From Lactarius indigo (taxonomy: Eukaryota; Basidiomycota; Agaricomycetes; Russulales; Russulaceae): a stretch of 64,000 nt of DNA. The notes beneath the pieces were generated by a model that was given only the letters and a program-made list of their open reading frames with translations, was not told where the DNA came from and did no database searches. Position numbers and translations under genes: made by a program. Where the stretch lies: positions 248,001-312,000 of the forward strand of contig JAFKAC010000056.1 of assembly GCA_025766275.1 (NCBI GenBank). The letters run 5' to 3'. Below, piece after piece: positions 47,930 to 59,434 of this stretch; the stretch's first letter is position 1, and each line of letters opens with the position of its first letter.

Positions 47930-48311
47930 GGGGCGGATTGTGCGCGACAGCGTGAGCGGTGTTGGTTCGCTGGTTCGGCCAGGATACAGTTTTAGCTAAT
48001 GTTTGGTTGTCATGTGTCGGGACTTGGGATTTCATAAATTTCATACTCTAAAACTGATGCTGATTAGCTTTCGTACCTTGGTACCAACATAAAAATACAC
48101 GTTTACACCCCTATCGGCCGCTGCAGCGTCACGCTATCTGAGTATCTTTGTCGCGGGTCATCGATCATCCTTCGTCCATCTACGCGTGACTTGAGATAGC
48201 TAGCTCTCGTACTGAGCTAGGAATGGACTTGGCAATCGCAAGAAATTGTAGTGGTCGTTACATGTGTTCCTACCACAGTTGTACAGAAGTAACTTAAGGA
48301 AACTCGTGCCT
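47930..48311. other. Convergent intergenic region
   Basis: 382 bp between the stop of the plus-strand phosphatase and the stop of the minus-strand DUF6535 gene. Both transcripts must end here. No other feature seen. Confidence 0.5.
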
Positions 48312-51090
48312 CTAGCCTACGAAAACGGCAACAACGGGTTGGGGATGCTCTGGATTACTACGGAATCGTGAAAAAGTCTCCAATACCCTGCGCTGCAGTT
48401 CCCTCCTGTCCATCCGGATCGGTTCGCCATCCTCAACCTCCCGTACACCCGGGCCATCGCGGATATCCTCGTCTAAGTTGGCGCTCTCAATCTCCCGCAC
48501 GGCCTCGCGGATATGTTCGTCGCGGCCCGTATATCCTTGAACTATCTTGCCTACCGTGTCGAGGAGTATGGCCACGATCGACTCCGGACACGAAAAATCA
48601 GAGAGGGTCCCATGGCCTGGGATTATCAGGTCGCAAATGATATTAAGCAGGATACAGTGCGTCCCGAGCGATTGCCTGCTCTGCTCCCAGTGGGAGGTGA
48701 TGACCTTGAAGGTGCCAGTGTAGAAGAGGCTGTTTGATTTGTCTAAAGAAGATATCGATAAAAATGGTCGAAGGGAGAGGAAGAAAAGTTCGGCGCTAGA
48801 CCCAAGACCACCGCCGTCGCGTACGTCTTGCAGGCGCCACAGTTGCCGTTTCATCAAGCCATTGGGCTGATGCAGCGAAATAGGGACTTGGTCGACGGAT
48901 TTCAGGTTTTCAAGCACCTCATCGTATCCCTCGACCTCCCTGCGTAAGACTTCACGAAGCTGTAGGCCGAGTTTGGTCAACGCTTGAAGCTGTTGTCCGG
49001 GGAGTATCAATTGAGGAGTGACCGGAGTGCTACCCGTGGTTGGCGTATTGAAAGTATCGCGTATCAAAAAGGTTTCAGATCGGTGAGGTTCGTCGAGTGA
49101 TACACCGGGGAGTTGCCGCATCAACCTGTGGGTAGCGTCGTCCATTGCATCTTGATAGAGAGAGATCTGCTGGTCGACGTCCTCCATCCTATCGGCCTCG
49201 GATTTAATGCGCTCTAAATCCGAAATCTGTTGTTCGTGGCTTAGTAAGATTTGTTCGACTTGCTCTCTGGTCCTCTTCTGGGTCCAGGACCCGAATGCCC
49301 GGCGTAGGTCCTCAACGTGCTCCCATGCGGTCTTGAGATATTCGTCGATCCTCTGAGCGCCCTCCCGTCCCGCCTCGTCCGGTTGTCCGTGTTCCGATTA
49401 AAAACGTGCCAGTCCGATCACGGCGGACCCGGCAAGCCCTTTCAGCCGGTTTCTGCTCAGTATCCGCTGAATGTCCACGAGTGAAAGGCACGTCCAACGT
49501 AGGATGAACGATGGGTCAGATGTAGTCGTCAGTGATTGGTTGATCTTTTCAATATGGCCTATTTCGCTGACCAGCTTTCCGACGTCTCCGAACAAGTCCA
49601 ATCGATAATCGATGCAGCATACAAGCAAGGCCGTAGCTTCAATGCATACGCGCATGCGCCTACGTCTTGCCTCCTCGTTTTCGAAATAGCTATGATTGTT
49701 GCAGGTCCTGAAAAGGTACCTCACGGACCGAGAAATGGTGTCAACGGCGGCCGCTTCTGGTGGGCGTGGGGAGTGGGGGGTAAGGGAGACTTGGCTACCA
49801 GCGGGCGAAGGACCCGTCGTAGGATCGGATGTGTCGTGCGCCTGAGAGGAGACCTGTTTCCAAACATCTTGGCCCCATTCGGTGTTGAAAGAGCCAGGGA
49901 TCGCCAACACGAGTGGTTCTATCTCGGCGTTTGCCGTGGTCCTATCGATCAACCATTGGATGGCGCGCACGTCGCGGTCTTTGCGACCACCGCTCTCCCC
50001 CATCTCCCTCTGCTCTTCACGGAAGATAAGCTCTTCTGCAGACATGGGCGAGACCGAGGGTGATACGCGCAAGCTCCGAACAAAGTGCGAGGTGAGTAAT
50101 AAAGAACCCAAGATATACAAGGTCGTGAGGCCGCCAATAATATTGTTGACATTGAATGTAGAGATGCTCAGGCCGAGAAAAAACAGTAACACCGAGGAAT
50201 TGATAGAAAAATAGATTTGACTCGCCAAATCCTTCACAAACCGGGTGTCATCGAAAAGGATTTGTCGAAGCCGCGATCGCTTCAGAGGATGATCGTACCG
50301 CTCAAAGACCCCCATATAGGATCGAACCCACAGTTGAATGAAAATTGCCAAAAGCGCCACACCCAGACTGTAAATGAGGCCAATGACCCAGAGAGAGTTC
50401 ACTGCCAAGTCTGACTTTGATGGGTGGAATACCGGATAAGGTGGTGGGGGAGTAGATGGGACAGAGACCTGTGGAGCGATAGATGCGATTTGCTGTGAGA
50501 TCTGGGCGAGCATTGCGACGGATTGCTGCTGATAGTATACCGATTGTTGCGCAGGGTCCGGTTTCAGATTCTTAAGACTGTCGACGAGGAATGAAGTGAG
50601 GACGGCAGCAAACAAGCCGGCCTGTGGAAACGCGGGTAAACTCAAGTTTACGCTGAACGCGAGAAGGGAGACGCACAAATGTGGGGACTCCATTCATATC
50701 CGCTGATATGCCTTGGAGTAGAGCTTCGTCGTGGGTTTGAGCTTCTTTGTTGTAAAGGGACCAGAGGGCATTGGCGCCATCATCGAAATCCCTGCGCTCG
50801 CTTCGAGCCTCTGGACGAGATGGGCCATCTGGAGAATTGTCCATTACTTTCCCTCCTGTGTCTACAACATATCGTCCACTCGTCAGATCTTCACGCACTC
50901 AACGACACAAGATACGCACTAAGTTCCAAATGGCTTCCGAGAGTCTCCGGCCGCGCATCTTCGCCTAACTCACCTATTGGACCATCAATACCTGTCGGAA
51001 GAAGAAACACTAAGACTCACCAAGAGGTAGCTGTTCTCCTCGTTCGGGGTCACCTGTGCGCCTTGTGCGTCTGGGCATTGCGATATCCAT
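48312..51090 (-). CDS. DUF6535 domain membrane protein
   Basis: Agaricomycete-specific protein with an N-terminal DUF6535 domain of unknown function. Exons are 51021-51090, 50920-50973, 50677-50861, 49422-50621 and 48312-49352, and the product has 849 residues. The start is MDIAMPRRTRR. The domain begins with ALWSLYNKEAQTHDEALLQG, then DMNGVPTFAGLFAAVLTSFLVDSLKNL, followed by hydrophobic segments (SLWVIGLIYSLGVALLAIFIQLW and later ones). An in-frame TAA near 49398 would end translation at about residue 510. A 69 nt phase-0 intron (49353-49421, GTGATC...GCTCAG) removes it and joins a coiled-coil C-terminal half (EDLRRAFGSWTQKRTREQVEQ). Two separate products is the alternative. A further intron near 48760 is possible. 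The first exons are duplicated in decayed form at 51509-51790. Confidence 0.75.
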
Positions 51091-51508
51091 TACTACCATT
51101 AGAATGGGCTGAAACGTCAGTTATAGGTGAGGGGAGTGAGCAAGTTCAAGTGATGCGCGGCGATGTCCTGACTAACTTTGGGTTTAACCCAGTCATGCGC
51201 TGACTGGCTATATCCATTTAGTTAACCATTTAGTCAGACGCTAGTCATGGGTCCGTTGAAGTCGCAACTCTGATTGACCCTTGTGACCTGTCAACGCTGT
51301 CAGCGCTCCAGTCAACACTGGTGATACAGTAGGGTAAATTCTGGTGCCTTCTTGCCAGTGCAAACGGCGCGTACCGAGATCGCGTGACTTCACCAAATAA
51401 GACCTAATTGCTGCAAGAGCCTTGGTTCTTTCTATCTTTCCTGTGCCGTGGTATGGGAATCCCAATTTTGAGATGGGATATCCAAAGAACTGTTCATTGC
51501 ACCACCCC

Positions 51509-51790
51509 CTGAACATATCACATACTCATCAGATCTCCATGCATTCAACACAAGATATGCACTATATTCTAAGTGTCTTCCGAGAGTCTCTGACCACGCC
51601 TCTCCCTCTAACTCATCTTTAAGCCATCAATACCCGTTGGAAAAGTGATAATCGAGGACTCACCAAGAGGTAGCTGTTCTCCTTTTTCAGGTTCACTTTC
51701 GCGCCTTGTCTGTCTGGGCATTTCAATATCCACTAGAATGGGCTGAGACAATGGTTATAGAATGAAGGGAGTGAGGAAGTTCAAACTCAA
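51509..51790 (-). pseudogene. Decayed duplicate of the 5' end of the DUF6535 gene
   Basis: The stretch matches 50866-51150 in order and orientation. It encodes DIEMPRQTRRESEPEKGEQLPLG, ending at a GTGAGT donor, where the intact gene has DIAMPRRTRRTGDPERGEQLPLG. The ATG is GTG here, and the following exon is interrupted. Similarity stops at the equivalent of exon 2/3, with unrelated sequence (a small inverted word GGATATCC) at the border. Confidence 0.65.
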
Positions 51791-53594
51791 GTGTGGCTTA
51801 TGAACTGTAAAATCTAGCTCCCTCATGGTAGTGGCGTGTACCATGACCCTGTGTATGTATCACCTGTTCACAGCCTGTTCACCTAGGATCCAAAGAGTAG
51901 TGAAATGTCCCAGCTTCATTTCTGCTTGTTGTATGGTAGAGGTCCTTTTGAAAACGGAGGCTTTCAGGGTGCAAAATTTCAGATAGCTGGGTTGGGTGAG
52001 CAGTGTTACTGGTCCAAAGCACGTGACCAAAACAGATATAGCAGGATCCAAATCAATAGGCCCCTTGAACAAATACACAAGGTGTGGACTTAAAAGTTTA
52101 CTAATGGGGTTCATAATTAAGTCAGGAAAAATGTTTTTAAAATTAGTTATGTTGCAAGAATCGGGTTATAAAATAGTTGTCCCAACATATTGCTTGGCAG
52201 CTATCAGCAAAATAAAGGAAAAATTTTGAGTGCTTACCAAGATCAAAATCCCTTATTTGGATCTTAATATGATTTAATGGTATGCAAGCTTCAGCACTGT
52301 GCCTACAGCACAGGTTGCTTCAGCTTGTTGGGGGCACAGCCCCCAAACCCCTGCTTTTCCACCTTAACTCAATCCTATATGGGTCTAAATGAAGTTCAGG
52401 CATCAGTGTGGAAGTCCAGGCGTCAGCGTGGAAGTTCAGGTGTCAGCATGGAAGTCCAGGTGCAGTGCAGAAGCCCAAGCAAGAGCCCAAGCATCAGTTT
52501 GGAAGTCTAAGTACATCACAAAATTTGAGATGGGCATCAAGTTGGGTTTCTGGCCCCAGGTTGGTGGATCTGACCAACCTGAAGCCAGTCCTTTGATGCC
52601 TTCCTTCCCAGATTTTGCAATAGTCATCAGCACAGCTGAAGCTCAGACTTTTGAGCCCAGCCCAGCCCAGCCTTGCACATCACAAAGTCCAAGTGTGAGT
52701 GTGGAAGTTCAAGCTTTCAAGTGCGAGCATGGAAATCCAATTTTTGTGTTTATTTTTTGGGTTTTTTTTATCTGCCTGTTTTATCTGCCTGTTTTATAGC
52801 TTGTTTTAACTTTCACCTTAAAGGCTTGAGTCATTTCCTTTGTTGAAAGCCAGCCACTGCATTTTTGCTTAGTCAAAGGCTCCTTCCTTTTTTGTTGGAA
52901 GCCAGCCACCCTGAAAATACAGCGGGTTTTTGCTTAGTCACTACAGTATTGGTCAGCAGCTGACAAACAATATTTCCTTTTCGAGGACTGAGGTGTTTTA
53001 CTATAGTAGATTATCATTGTAATTAGATAACATTTACTTGTTGGCTGGTCATAATTAGTGTGGTCTGAATGCTGATACTTTTAATCCCTATAATATCCTG
53101 ATCATCTATTTAGAAGCATTGGTAATCTTTTTGGTCAGATTACTATCACTTGCAATTCCCAGACACATATTATAAAATACCAGTGATCCTGGATTGCCAA
53201 ACTGCAAGTTCCTTAAAATTCTTGCAACATAATAATAACCACTCACAGCGCTCACAATTTGCATGAACCATGGTGTGTGGACCTTAGCTATGAGACCAGA
53301 CTACTGCCAGTGCCTATCCCAGACATTTCTTCCATTCATCTTTGCTTCATCTTATTTTTTTCTCTCATCTCTCAAGCCTGTCACCCACCTTGTTGAGTTC
53401 CCATTCCATCTACCATCATTGGATGCCCTCTGTTTGCCCACACCCTATTGATGTTGTGTTGACATGATTCTGAACTGTTCAACTCCCAAATCACCAGACC
53501 TTGTCCTCCTGCATGATCCACACGACAAGCTTGCCCTTGATGAGTGACTTTTCATTATCTTCTGTGGCCTGCATTCCCCACATAACAGTTAGTG
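51791..53594. other. A+T-rich intergenic region with degenerate repeats
   Basis: Lower G+C than the rest of the window. It has no gene but contains GAAGCCAGCCAC twice (about 52847 and 52898) with TTTTTGCTTAGTCA after each, as expected of old repeats, and the minisatellite at 52388-52510. It borders the retroelement LTR. Confidence 0.5.
52388..52510. repeat. 20 bp minisatellite
   Basis: Imperfect tandem copies of a 20 bp unit, consensus GTCCAGGCGTCAGCGTGGAA, about five copies, with later ones degenerate. Related words recur near 52688-52738 (GTGTGGAAGTTCAA, GAGCATGGAAATCCAA). Confidence 0.65.
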
Positions 53595-54020
53595 TGTCAC
53601 GGTCACGTGACATCATGACGTCACGTCACGCAACGCGCGTTCAAGTTTCGGTCCCCGTAAGTTTTACAGAAGTATGGTCTCGTCTTAAGCACGCCTTATG
53701 GTGCTAGTATCACGAATCGTCCACGTAGCCATCGATAGGTGACGTGGCTTGTAGAAAACAGTCCCCGAAAACCCCAGTCATGTACGAGTATAAAGGTAGT
53801 AGAGTAACAAGTAGTTTACTTGTCTACTCTTAGTTCTCGAATCCGATCTAGCTTGTCTTGTCTCGAAACCCCGCGTGCTTTCCCCTCTCTCTAGCGATAC
53901 TCTTTGAGTTGAGCCTAGAAATCCCCGAAGCTTGACTTGTTTGCAGAACAAGTCCCGACTCTACCAGCGCGTCGAGCTCAGCTCCGCAGAAAACCTGTAC
54001 GGTCCCTCGGAACCGTAACA
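53595..54020 (+). repeat. 5' long terminal repeat
   Basis: Begins TGTCACGG and ends CCGTAACA, a near-perfect 8 bp inverted pair starting TG and ending CA, 426 bp. It contains a TATA box at 53789-53794. The left boundary is inferred from this terminal symmetry, because the 3' LTR is not in the window. Confidence 0.75.
53789..53832 (+). promoter_or_regulatory. LTR core promoter and predicted transcript 5' end
   Basis: TATAAA at 53789-53794 predicts transcription starting about 30 bases downstream, near 53820. The bases GTCTACTCTTA at 53822-53832 are the exact complement of the 11 bases that follow the LTR. Confidence 0.65.
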
Positions 54021-54031
54021 TAAGAGTAGAC
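54021..54031 (+). other. Putative self-complementary primer-binding site
   Basis: TAAGAGTAGAC directly follows the LTR end, where the primer-binding site must lie. It is the perfect reverse complement of GTCTACTCTTA at the predicted start of the R region, and the match stops on both sides. Tf1/sushi-group elements prime with the 5' end of their own mRNA, using 11 nt in Tf1. Local hairpin AGAGTAG/CTACTCT (54023-54042) is a by-product or alternative fold. Confidence 0.65.
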
Positions 54032-54042
54032 CCTTCTACTCT

Positions 54043-57000
54043 GCCACAGAACGAGGCGAGAAGGCGTTCCCAGAACTAGTTGAAACAGCATGGACAGTCC
54101 AAGACGGACGCGTGACCATCGTGGCTCTCGATTGAACCCACGCCTACGTTGAACCAGAACCAACAGACCACGACCCAACCGTAAAACGATTGGTTATCAG
54201 ACGCGACACCGAAAACTTACAGGACATCGTAACCGGAGGAATCGAGTGGGTCTCAGGACGAGGGTACATTGTGCGACGAGACCCCAGCGCGGCCTTAGAC
54301 GTTGAATTCGCGGCCAACGAGAACGAGTGGTACGAAGTATATTTCGAAAACACCGGGTGGTACACATATACAAATGCACGCGTGGACGAACCACTTCTGT
54401 GGGGTCTAAAACGCCGACAACAAACTAGTCCAGTGCCCGACTATAACTGGTCCGAACATAAACGACAAATCGCAAAACAGAAAGGAAAAAGGAAATCACC
54501 TCAACTAGTCCCAATCCCCAGTATCACAACAACTACCTCGTCGAGTACACCAATGGCTAGCGGAAGCGGAAGTAGTACGACAACCATCACGGGTCCACTG
54601 CAAGGGGCAGCGCCGGCATTCTTTGATGGTAATCGAGACAGAAGTCGACAATTCCTGCACGAATTTAATCAATATCGACGAGTCAATCGCACAAACGAAA
54701 GAATGGTTATCCCTTACCAACGAGTAGCTCTCGCACTCACGTTAATCCGAGGGCGAGCAGTGGAAAGTTGGAACCAAGCGCAGGATAAAAGACTCGAACA
54801 AAAGATCAATGACCCTACAAACCCCGTCGCGGAAACCAGCGAAACGTTATGGACCGACTTTGTATCCGACTTCGAAAACGCTTGGACGGACACCTTGAGT
54901 CAGCAAAACGCCTATGCTAAGCTCACCGCACTCACCATGAAAGGTGAAGAAATAGACGAATACATCGCAACCTTCAAACAACTCGCCGAAGCAGTGGACT
55001 GGGACTTGACCCAAAAGGGGACCGTCAACTTATTTCGTCGAGGACTGCGCAAAGGGCTGTTAGTGTCTTGTCTCAAACGAAGCAAAATGCCAGTTACTAT
55101 GCAAGACTGGGAAGACGCAACCCGAGAGGAAATCCAACGATATCGCACGATCACTAATTGTATCGCGCAAATTGGAAGGACGAACGTAATCCCAGTCCAA
55201 AATACGCGACCACCGAAGCCAGTAAACAGGAACGACCAGGTAGTACCAATGGAAGTAGACGCAACACAAACGTACACTCCCCGCATTCGAACCCCTCAAG
55301 AACTGGCTGAGATGGACCGATGTCGAAAAGAGGGCTTGTGTTTCCGCTGTAAAAAGAGCGGACACCTCTCACGAGATTGCCCAAGTAAGAGAACCTCGGC
55401 ACGCGTCAATGAAGTCGTCACTACACCTGCACCACAACCCGTCATACAACAAACAACCGAAGAAACCTTGATGACGGGCATCCTAGGCCTATCCGTCGCC
55501 CAGCGAAAGAACGTAATCTCGCAACTATTGATGGAAGCCAGCCTAGACGAGGACGAGGTGGAAGACGAAACAGTCGAAATTAACGCCATCCAGAGCACCT
55601 CGAACGACGCACTCACTATCGAGATACCAATCAAGGACACCGCAACCACGATTTCAGCGTTACTCAACTCCGGGGCATCAGATAATTTCATTGATGAAGA
55701 ATGTGTCAGAGAACTCCACGCCCTAACCATGAACGTGGACAATCGACTAGTCTATAACGTCGATGGTACTCGAAACGAACACGGAAGCATAACAAAAGCC
55801 TGTCAGGTTCGCATCAGTTGGGGAAAACAGCAGTACGACACAAAATTATACATCACCCACCTAGGTCGACCTCGAATGATACTCGGTCACCCATGGTTCA
55901 AAGAGACCAATCCACTAATTGATTGGTCCACCAATCAGTTACAAGGGGAACGACGAATGATGAGTATAGAGAGAGAAGCAAACATCGGCACGATCGCTCA
56001 AGAAATGGCAGAACGACAAAACAAACCAAACGAAGAGCTCCCCGAACATTACCGACAATGGGCCACGGTCTTTTCGGAAGAAGCCGCGATGCGTTTTCCG
56101 CCCGAGAGGGAAGACGACCACGTGATTACGCTTCTGCCCGACGCACCAGCAACCCTAAAGTGCAAAATATATCCTTTAAACGCAAAGGAATTGACACACC
56201 TAGACGAGTTTCTAAACGAGCACTTAAGCAAGGGATACATACGTGAGTCAAAGTCGCCCTATGCGTCGTTGTTCTTCTTTTTGAAAAAGAAAGACGGGAA
56301 GCTGCGACCCGTTCAAGATTACAAACCACTCAACCACGTCACACTGAAAGACACATACCCGATCCCGTTGATCTCCAATCTAATCGACCAACTTACCAAC
56401 AAAACATTGTTCACTAAGTTCGACATACGATGGGGGTATAATAATATCCGCATCAAAGACGGAGATCAATGGAAGGCAGCATTCAAAACGCCCCGCGGTC
56501 TATTTGAACCTATGGTCATGTATTTCGGACTAACTAATTCACCCGCCACGTTCGTCCGTGCGATGAATCGTATCTTTCGCGCACTACTCCAACGGTATCC
56601 TACTGAACTATTCATTTACATGGACGATATTCTCATCGCCACTGTGATGGACTACCCTCAACACCGTTTGATCGTCGGGCAAGTACTACAGACCCTCTTG
56701 GACGAGAGCTACTTCCTCAAACTATCGAAATGCGCCTTCGAATGCACCGAGATCGACTACCTGGGAATGACGATCGCTAACCGAACTATACAAATGGGCA
56801 GCGATAAGGTATCAGGACTGCGCGATTGGCCACGAACGTTGACAACGGTCAAACAAGTGCGCAGTACGCTTGGAGTCCTCGGATATCAGCGACCGTTTAT
56901 ACCACACTATGCCGATATCGCTCGTCCCCTGACAAATTTACTAAAGAAAGATACTCCGTTTCAGTGGACTAGCGACTGTACCACTGCCCTGGACACGCTG

Positions 57001-57266
57001 CTCTCAATCGCCTGTTTGAGGCCAACACTGTGACAACCAGACCCCGCTGCACCGTACCAACTGCAAACCGATGCCTCCCTATACGCCATCGGCACCATAC
57101 TAACACAACCAGATGAACGCCGGAAACACCAGGCTATCGGTTACTTCTCTCAGTCTCTTTCACCGGCTGAACGGAACTATGACGTTTATGATCGCGAACT
57201 CCTCGCCCTCGTTCGCGGTCTCGAACACTGGCGCCATCTACTCGTCGCTGCCGTTCACCCCATCAC
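54043..57266 (+). pseudogene. Gag-pol, 5' part (gag, protease, RT, start of RNase H)
   Basis: One frame encodes capsid-like gag, a CCHC zinc knuckle (CFRCKKSGHLSRDC, codons near 55338), protease, reverse transcriptase and the start of RNase H (TDASLYAIGTIL, YDRELLALVRGLEHWR). RT motifs are intact, including the YMDD box (FIYMDDILIA) near 56617. Defects: a TGA at 54133 near the gag start and no ATG upstream of it in frame; LLNSGASDNF where the protease needs D-S-G; and a TGA at 57031, where CGA or a similar codon is expected before QPDPAAPYQLQTD. TGA in place of CGA and Asn in place of Asp are both compatible with C-to-T type decay. The frame continues to 57266, where the nested element begins. 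Confidence 0.85.
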
Positions 57267-57416
57267 ACATAATGATCTGCCATGACTTCCATAACTGATG
57301 GGCCAACCGACGGTGAGAGTCTTACATATGTCATGGGCCAGCCGATGTCGGCCGACGCAGGAGATTCCTCCAAAACTCATGGGCCAGCCGATGTCGGCTC
57401 GGAGACATTTACTCCG
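57267..57416 (+). repeat. Left terminal inverted repeat
   Basis: Shares with the reverse complement of 61275-61421 the words GACTTCCATAACTGATGGGC, TATGTCATGGGCCAGCCGA, GTCGGCCGAC and ATGTCGGCTCGGA, with small indels. The repeats themselves hold CCGATGTCGG-like palindromes. Confidence 0.85.
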
Positions 57417-57564
57417 GAGTTGTGGTCCGAAGGAGTAGATATGGGAGTGCACAGGGATTTTCAGATATCTAGAAATCATTAGTGGAGAGATGGAACTGAA
57501 GGAAGCACTCCAAGACCATATGTGTATAATGGAGTGGGGTGTATAAACATCTGCAGGTCAAAGG

Positions 57565-59030
57565 AAATTGCACATGTTCTGGAGGAGCACATCCAAGATT
57601 ATATGGGTGTGCCAGAGGGTATAAACATGTATGGGTGTCCGAGATATCTCGGACATGCTTTGGACCAATATGTCCAAGATTACGTCCACATACTGGAGGG
57701 TATTAACATGTATGGGTGTCCGAGATATCTCGGACATGCTTCGGACCAATATGTCCGAGATTACATCCACATATTAGAGGGTATTAACATGTATGGGTGT
57801 CCAAAAAATCTTGGACATGCTTCGGACCAATATGTCCAAGATTACATCCACATACTGGAGGGTATTAACATGTATGGGTGTCCAAGATATCTCGGACATG
57901 CTTTGGACCAATATGTCCAAGATTATGTCCACATACTGGAGGGTATTAACATGTATGGGTGTCCAAGATATCTTGGACATGCTTCGGACCAATATATCCG
58001 AGATTACATCCACATATTAGAGGGTATTAACATGTATGGGTGTCCAAAAAATCTTGGACATGCTTCGGACCAATATGTCCAAGATTACATCCACATACTG
58101 GAGGGTATTAACATGTGTGGGTGTCCGAGATATCTTGGACATGCTTCGGACCAATATGTCCGAGATTACATCCACATATTAGAGGGTATTAACATGTATG
58201 GGTGTCCAAAAAATCTTGGACATGCTTCGGACCAATATGTCTGAGATTACATCCACATATTAGAGGGTATAAACATGTATGGGTGTCTGAGATATCTTGG
58301 ACATGCTTCGGACCAATATGTCCGAGATTACGTCCACATACTGGAGGATATTAACATGTATATGTGTCCAAGATATCTCGGACATGTTACGGACCAATAG
58401 GTCCGAGATTATATAGGTGTACTAGAGGGTATAAACATGTATGGGTGTCCAAAAATCTCGGACATGCTTCGGACCAATATGTCCGAGATTACATCCACAT
58501 ACTGGAGGGTATTAACATGTATGGGTGTCCGAGATATCTCAGACATGCTTCAGACCAATATGTCCGAGATTACATCCACATATTAGAGGGTATAAACATG
58601 TATGGGTGTCCAAAAAATCTCGGACATGCTTCGGACCAATATGTCCAAGATTACATCCACATACTGGAGGGTATTAACATGTATGGGTGTCCAAGATATC
58701 TTGGACATGCTTCAGACCAATATGTCCGAGATTATGTCCACATATTAGAGGGTATTAACATGTATGGGTGTCCAAGATATCTCAGACATGTTATGGACCA
58801 ATAGGTCCGAGATTATATAGGTGTACTGGAGGGTATAAACATGTATGGATGTCCAAAAAATCTTGGACATGCTTTGGAGCAATATGTCTGAGATTATGTC
58901 CATATACTGGAAGGTATAAACATGTATGGGTGTTTGAGATATCTCAGACATGTTCCAGAGCAATATGTCTGAGATTATGTGGGTATACCAGAGGGTATAA
59001 ACATGTACAGGTGTCCAAGATATCTCTGGA
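57565..59030 (+). repeat. Left array of the 81 bp palindromic repeat
   Basis: About 17 full units and partial edges. The unit includes the 20 bp perfect palindrome TGTCCGAGATATCTCGGACA, then GCTTCGGACCAATATGTCCGA, then a linker ending GAGGGTATTAACATGTATGG. The unit length of 81 (27 codons) keeps frames open on both strands for hundreds of bases. A variant unit with ATAGGTCCGAGATTATATAGG recurs (near 58395 and 58800), giving a higher-order pattern. Confidence 0.9.
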
Positions 59031-59434
59031 TGATTAGCCTAGAGTGTCTAGCCATGTGTATGCATTCAGAGACTAGGACCCCATAGATATATTCTGCATG
59101 AATTGTTTCCACAGCCAAGGCTCATGTATGTGTACTTATTATGTTCTCTCCCATTGTAATGATTACCCCATGTTACTTGATTGAAACATGTACACTCCCT
59201 TTATTATTAGTTATTAGTCTAATTGATCAGGCACAAAGGACAGTATGTGTCATTTCCATTCATTTCAGAGTATTTAGTAAGTTCTCTTTGTTATGAACTT
59301 ATGACTTGACACATCCAGTGTCACAGTGTAAGCTCCACTCAACCATTTCTACACTTGATGACTTCCACAAAGCCTTGAAGTGTTTCCTGCCTGATAAACT
59401 CCAGCACACCCACATAATGTATTGCTCCAGAACA
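59031..59434. other. Unique A+T-rich spacer between the inverted arrays
   Basis: About 400 bp without the 81 bp repeat and without a plausible ORF. If the arms paired, this would be the loop of a very large hairpin. Confidence 0.7.

Noticed and set aside
54023..54042. Hairpin AGAGTAG...CTACTCT after the LTR as a terminator
   Set aside because: Its position fits the primer-binding region. The 11 nt complementarity to the predicted mRNA 5' end explains it better.
57522..58244. 240-codon open frame in the repeat array, with counterparts on the opposite strand
   Set aside because: It exists because the 81 bp unit is a multiple of three without stops. Both strands and both arms are open in the same way, and there is no gene context.
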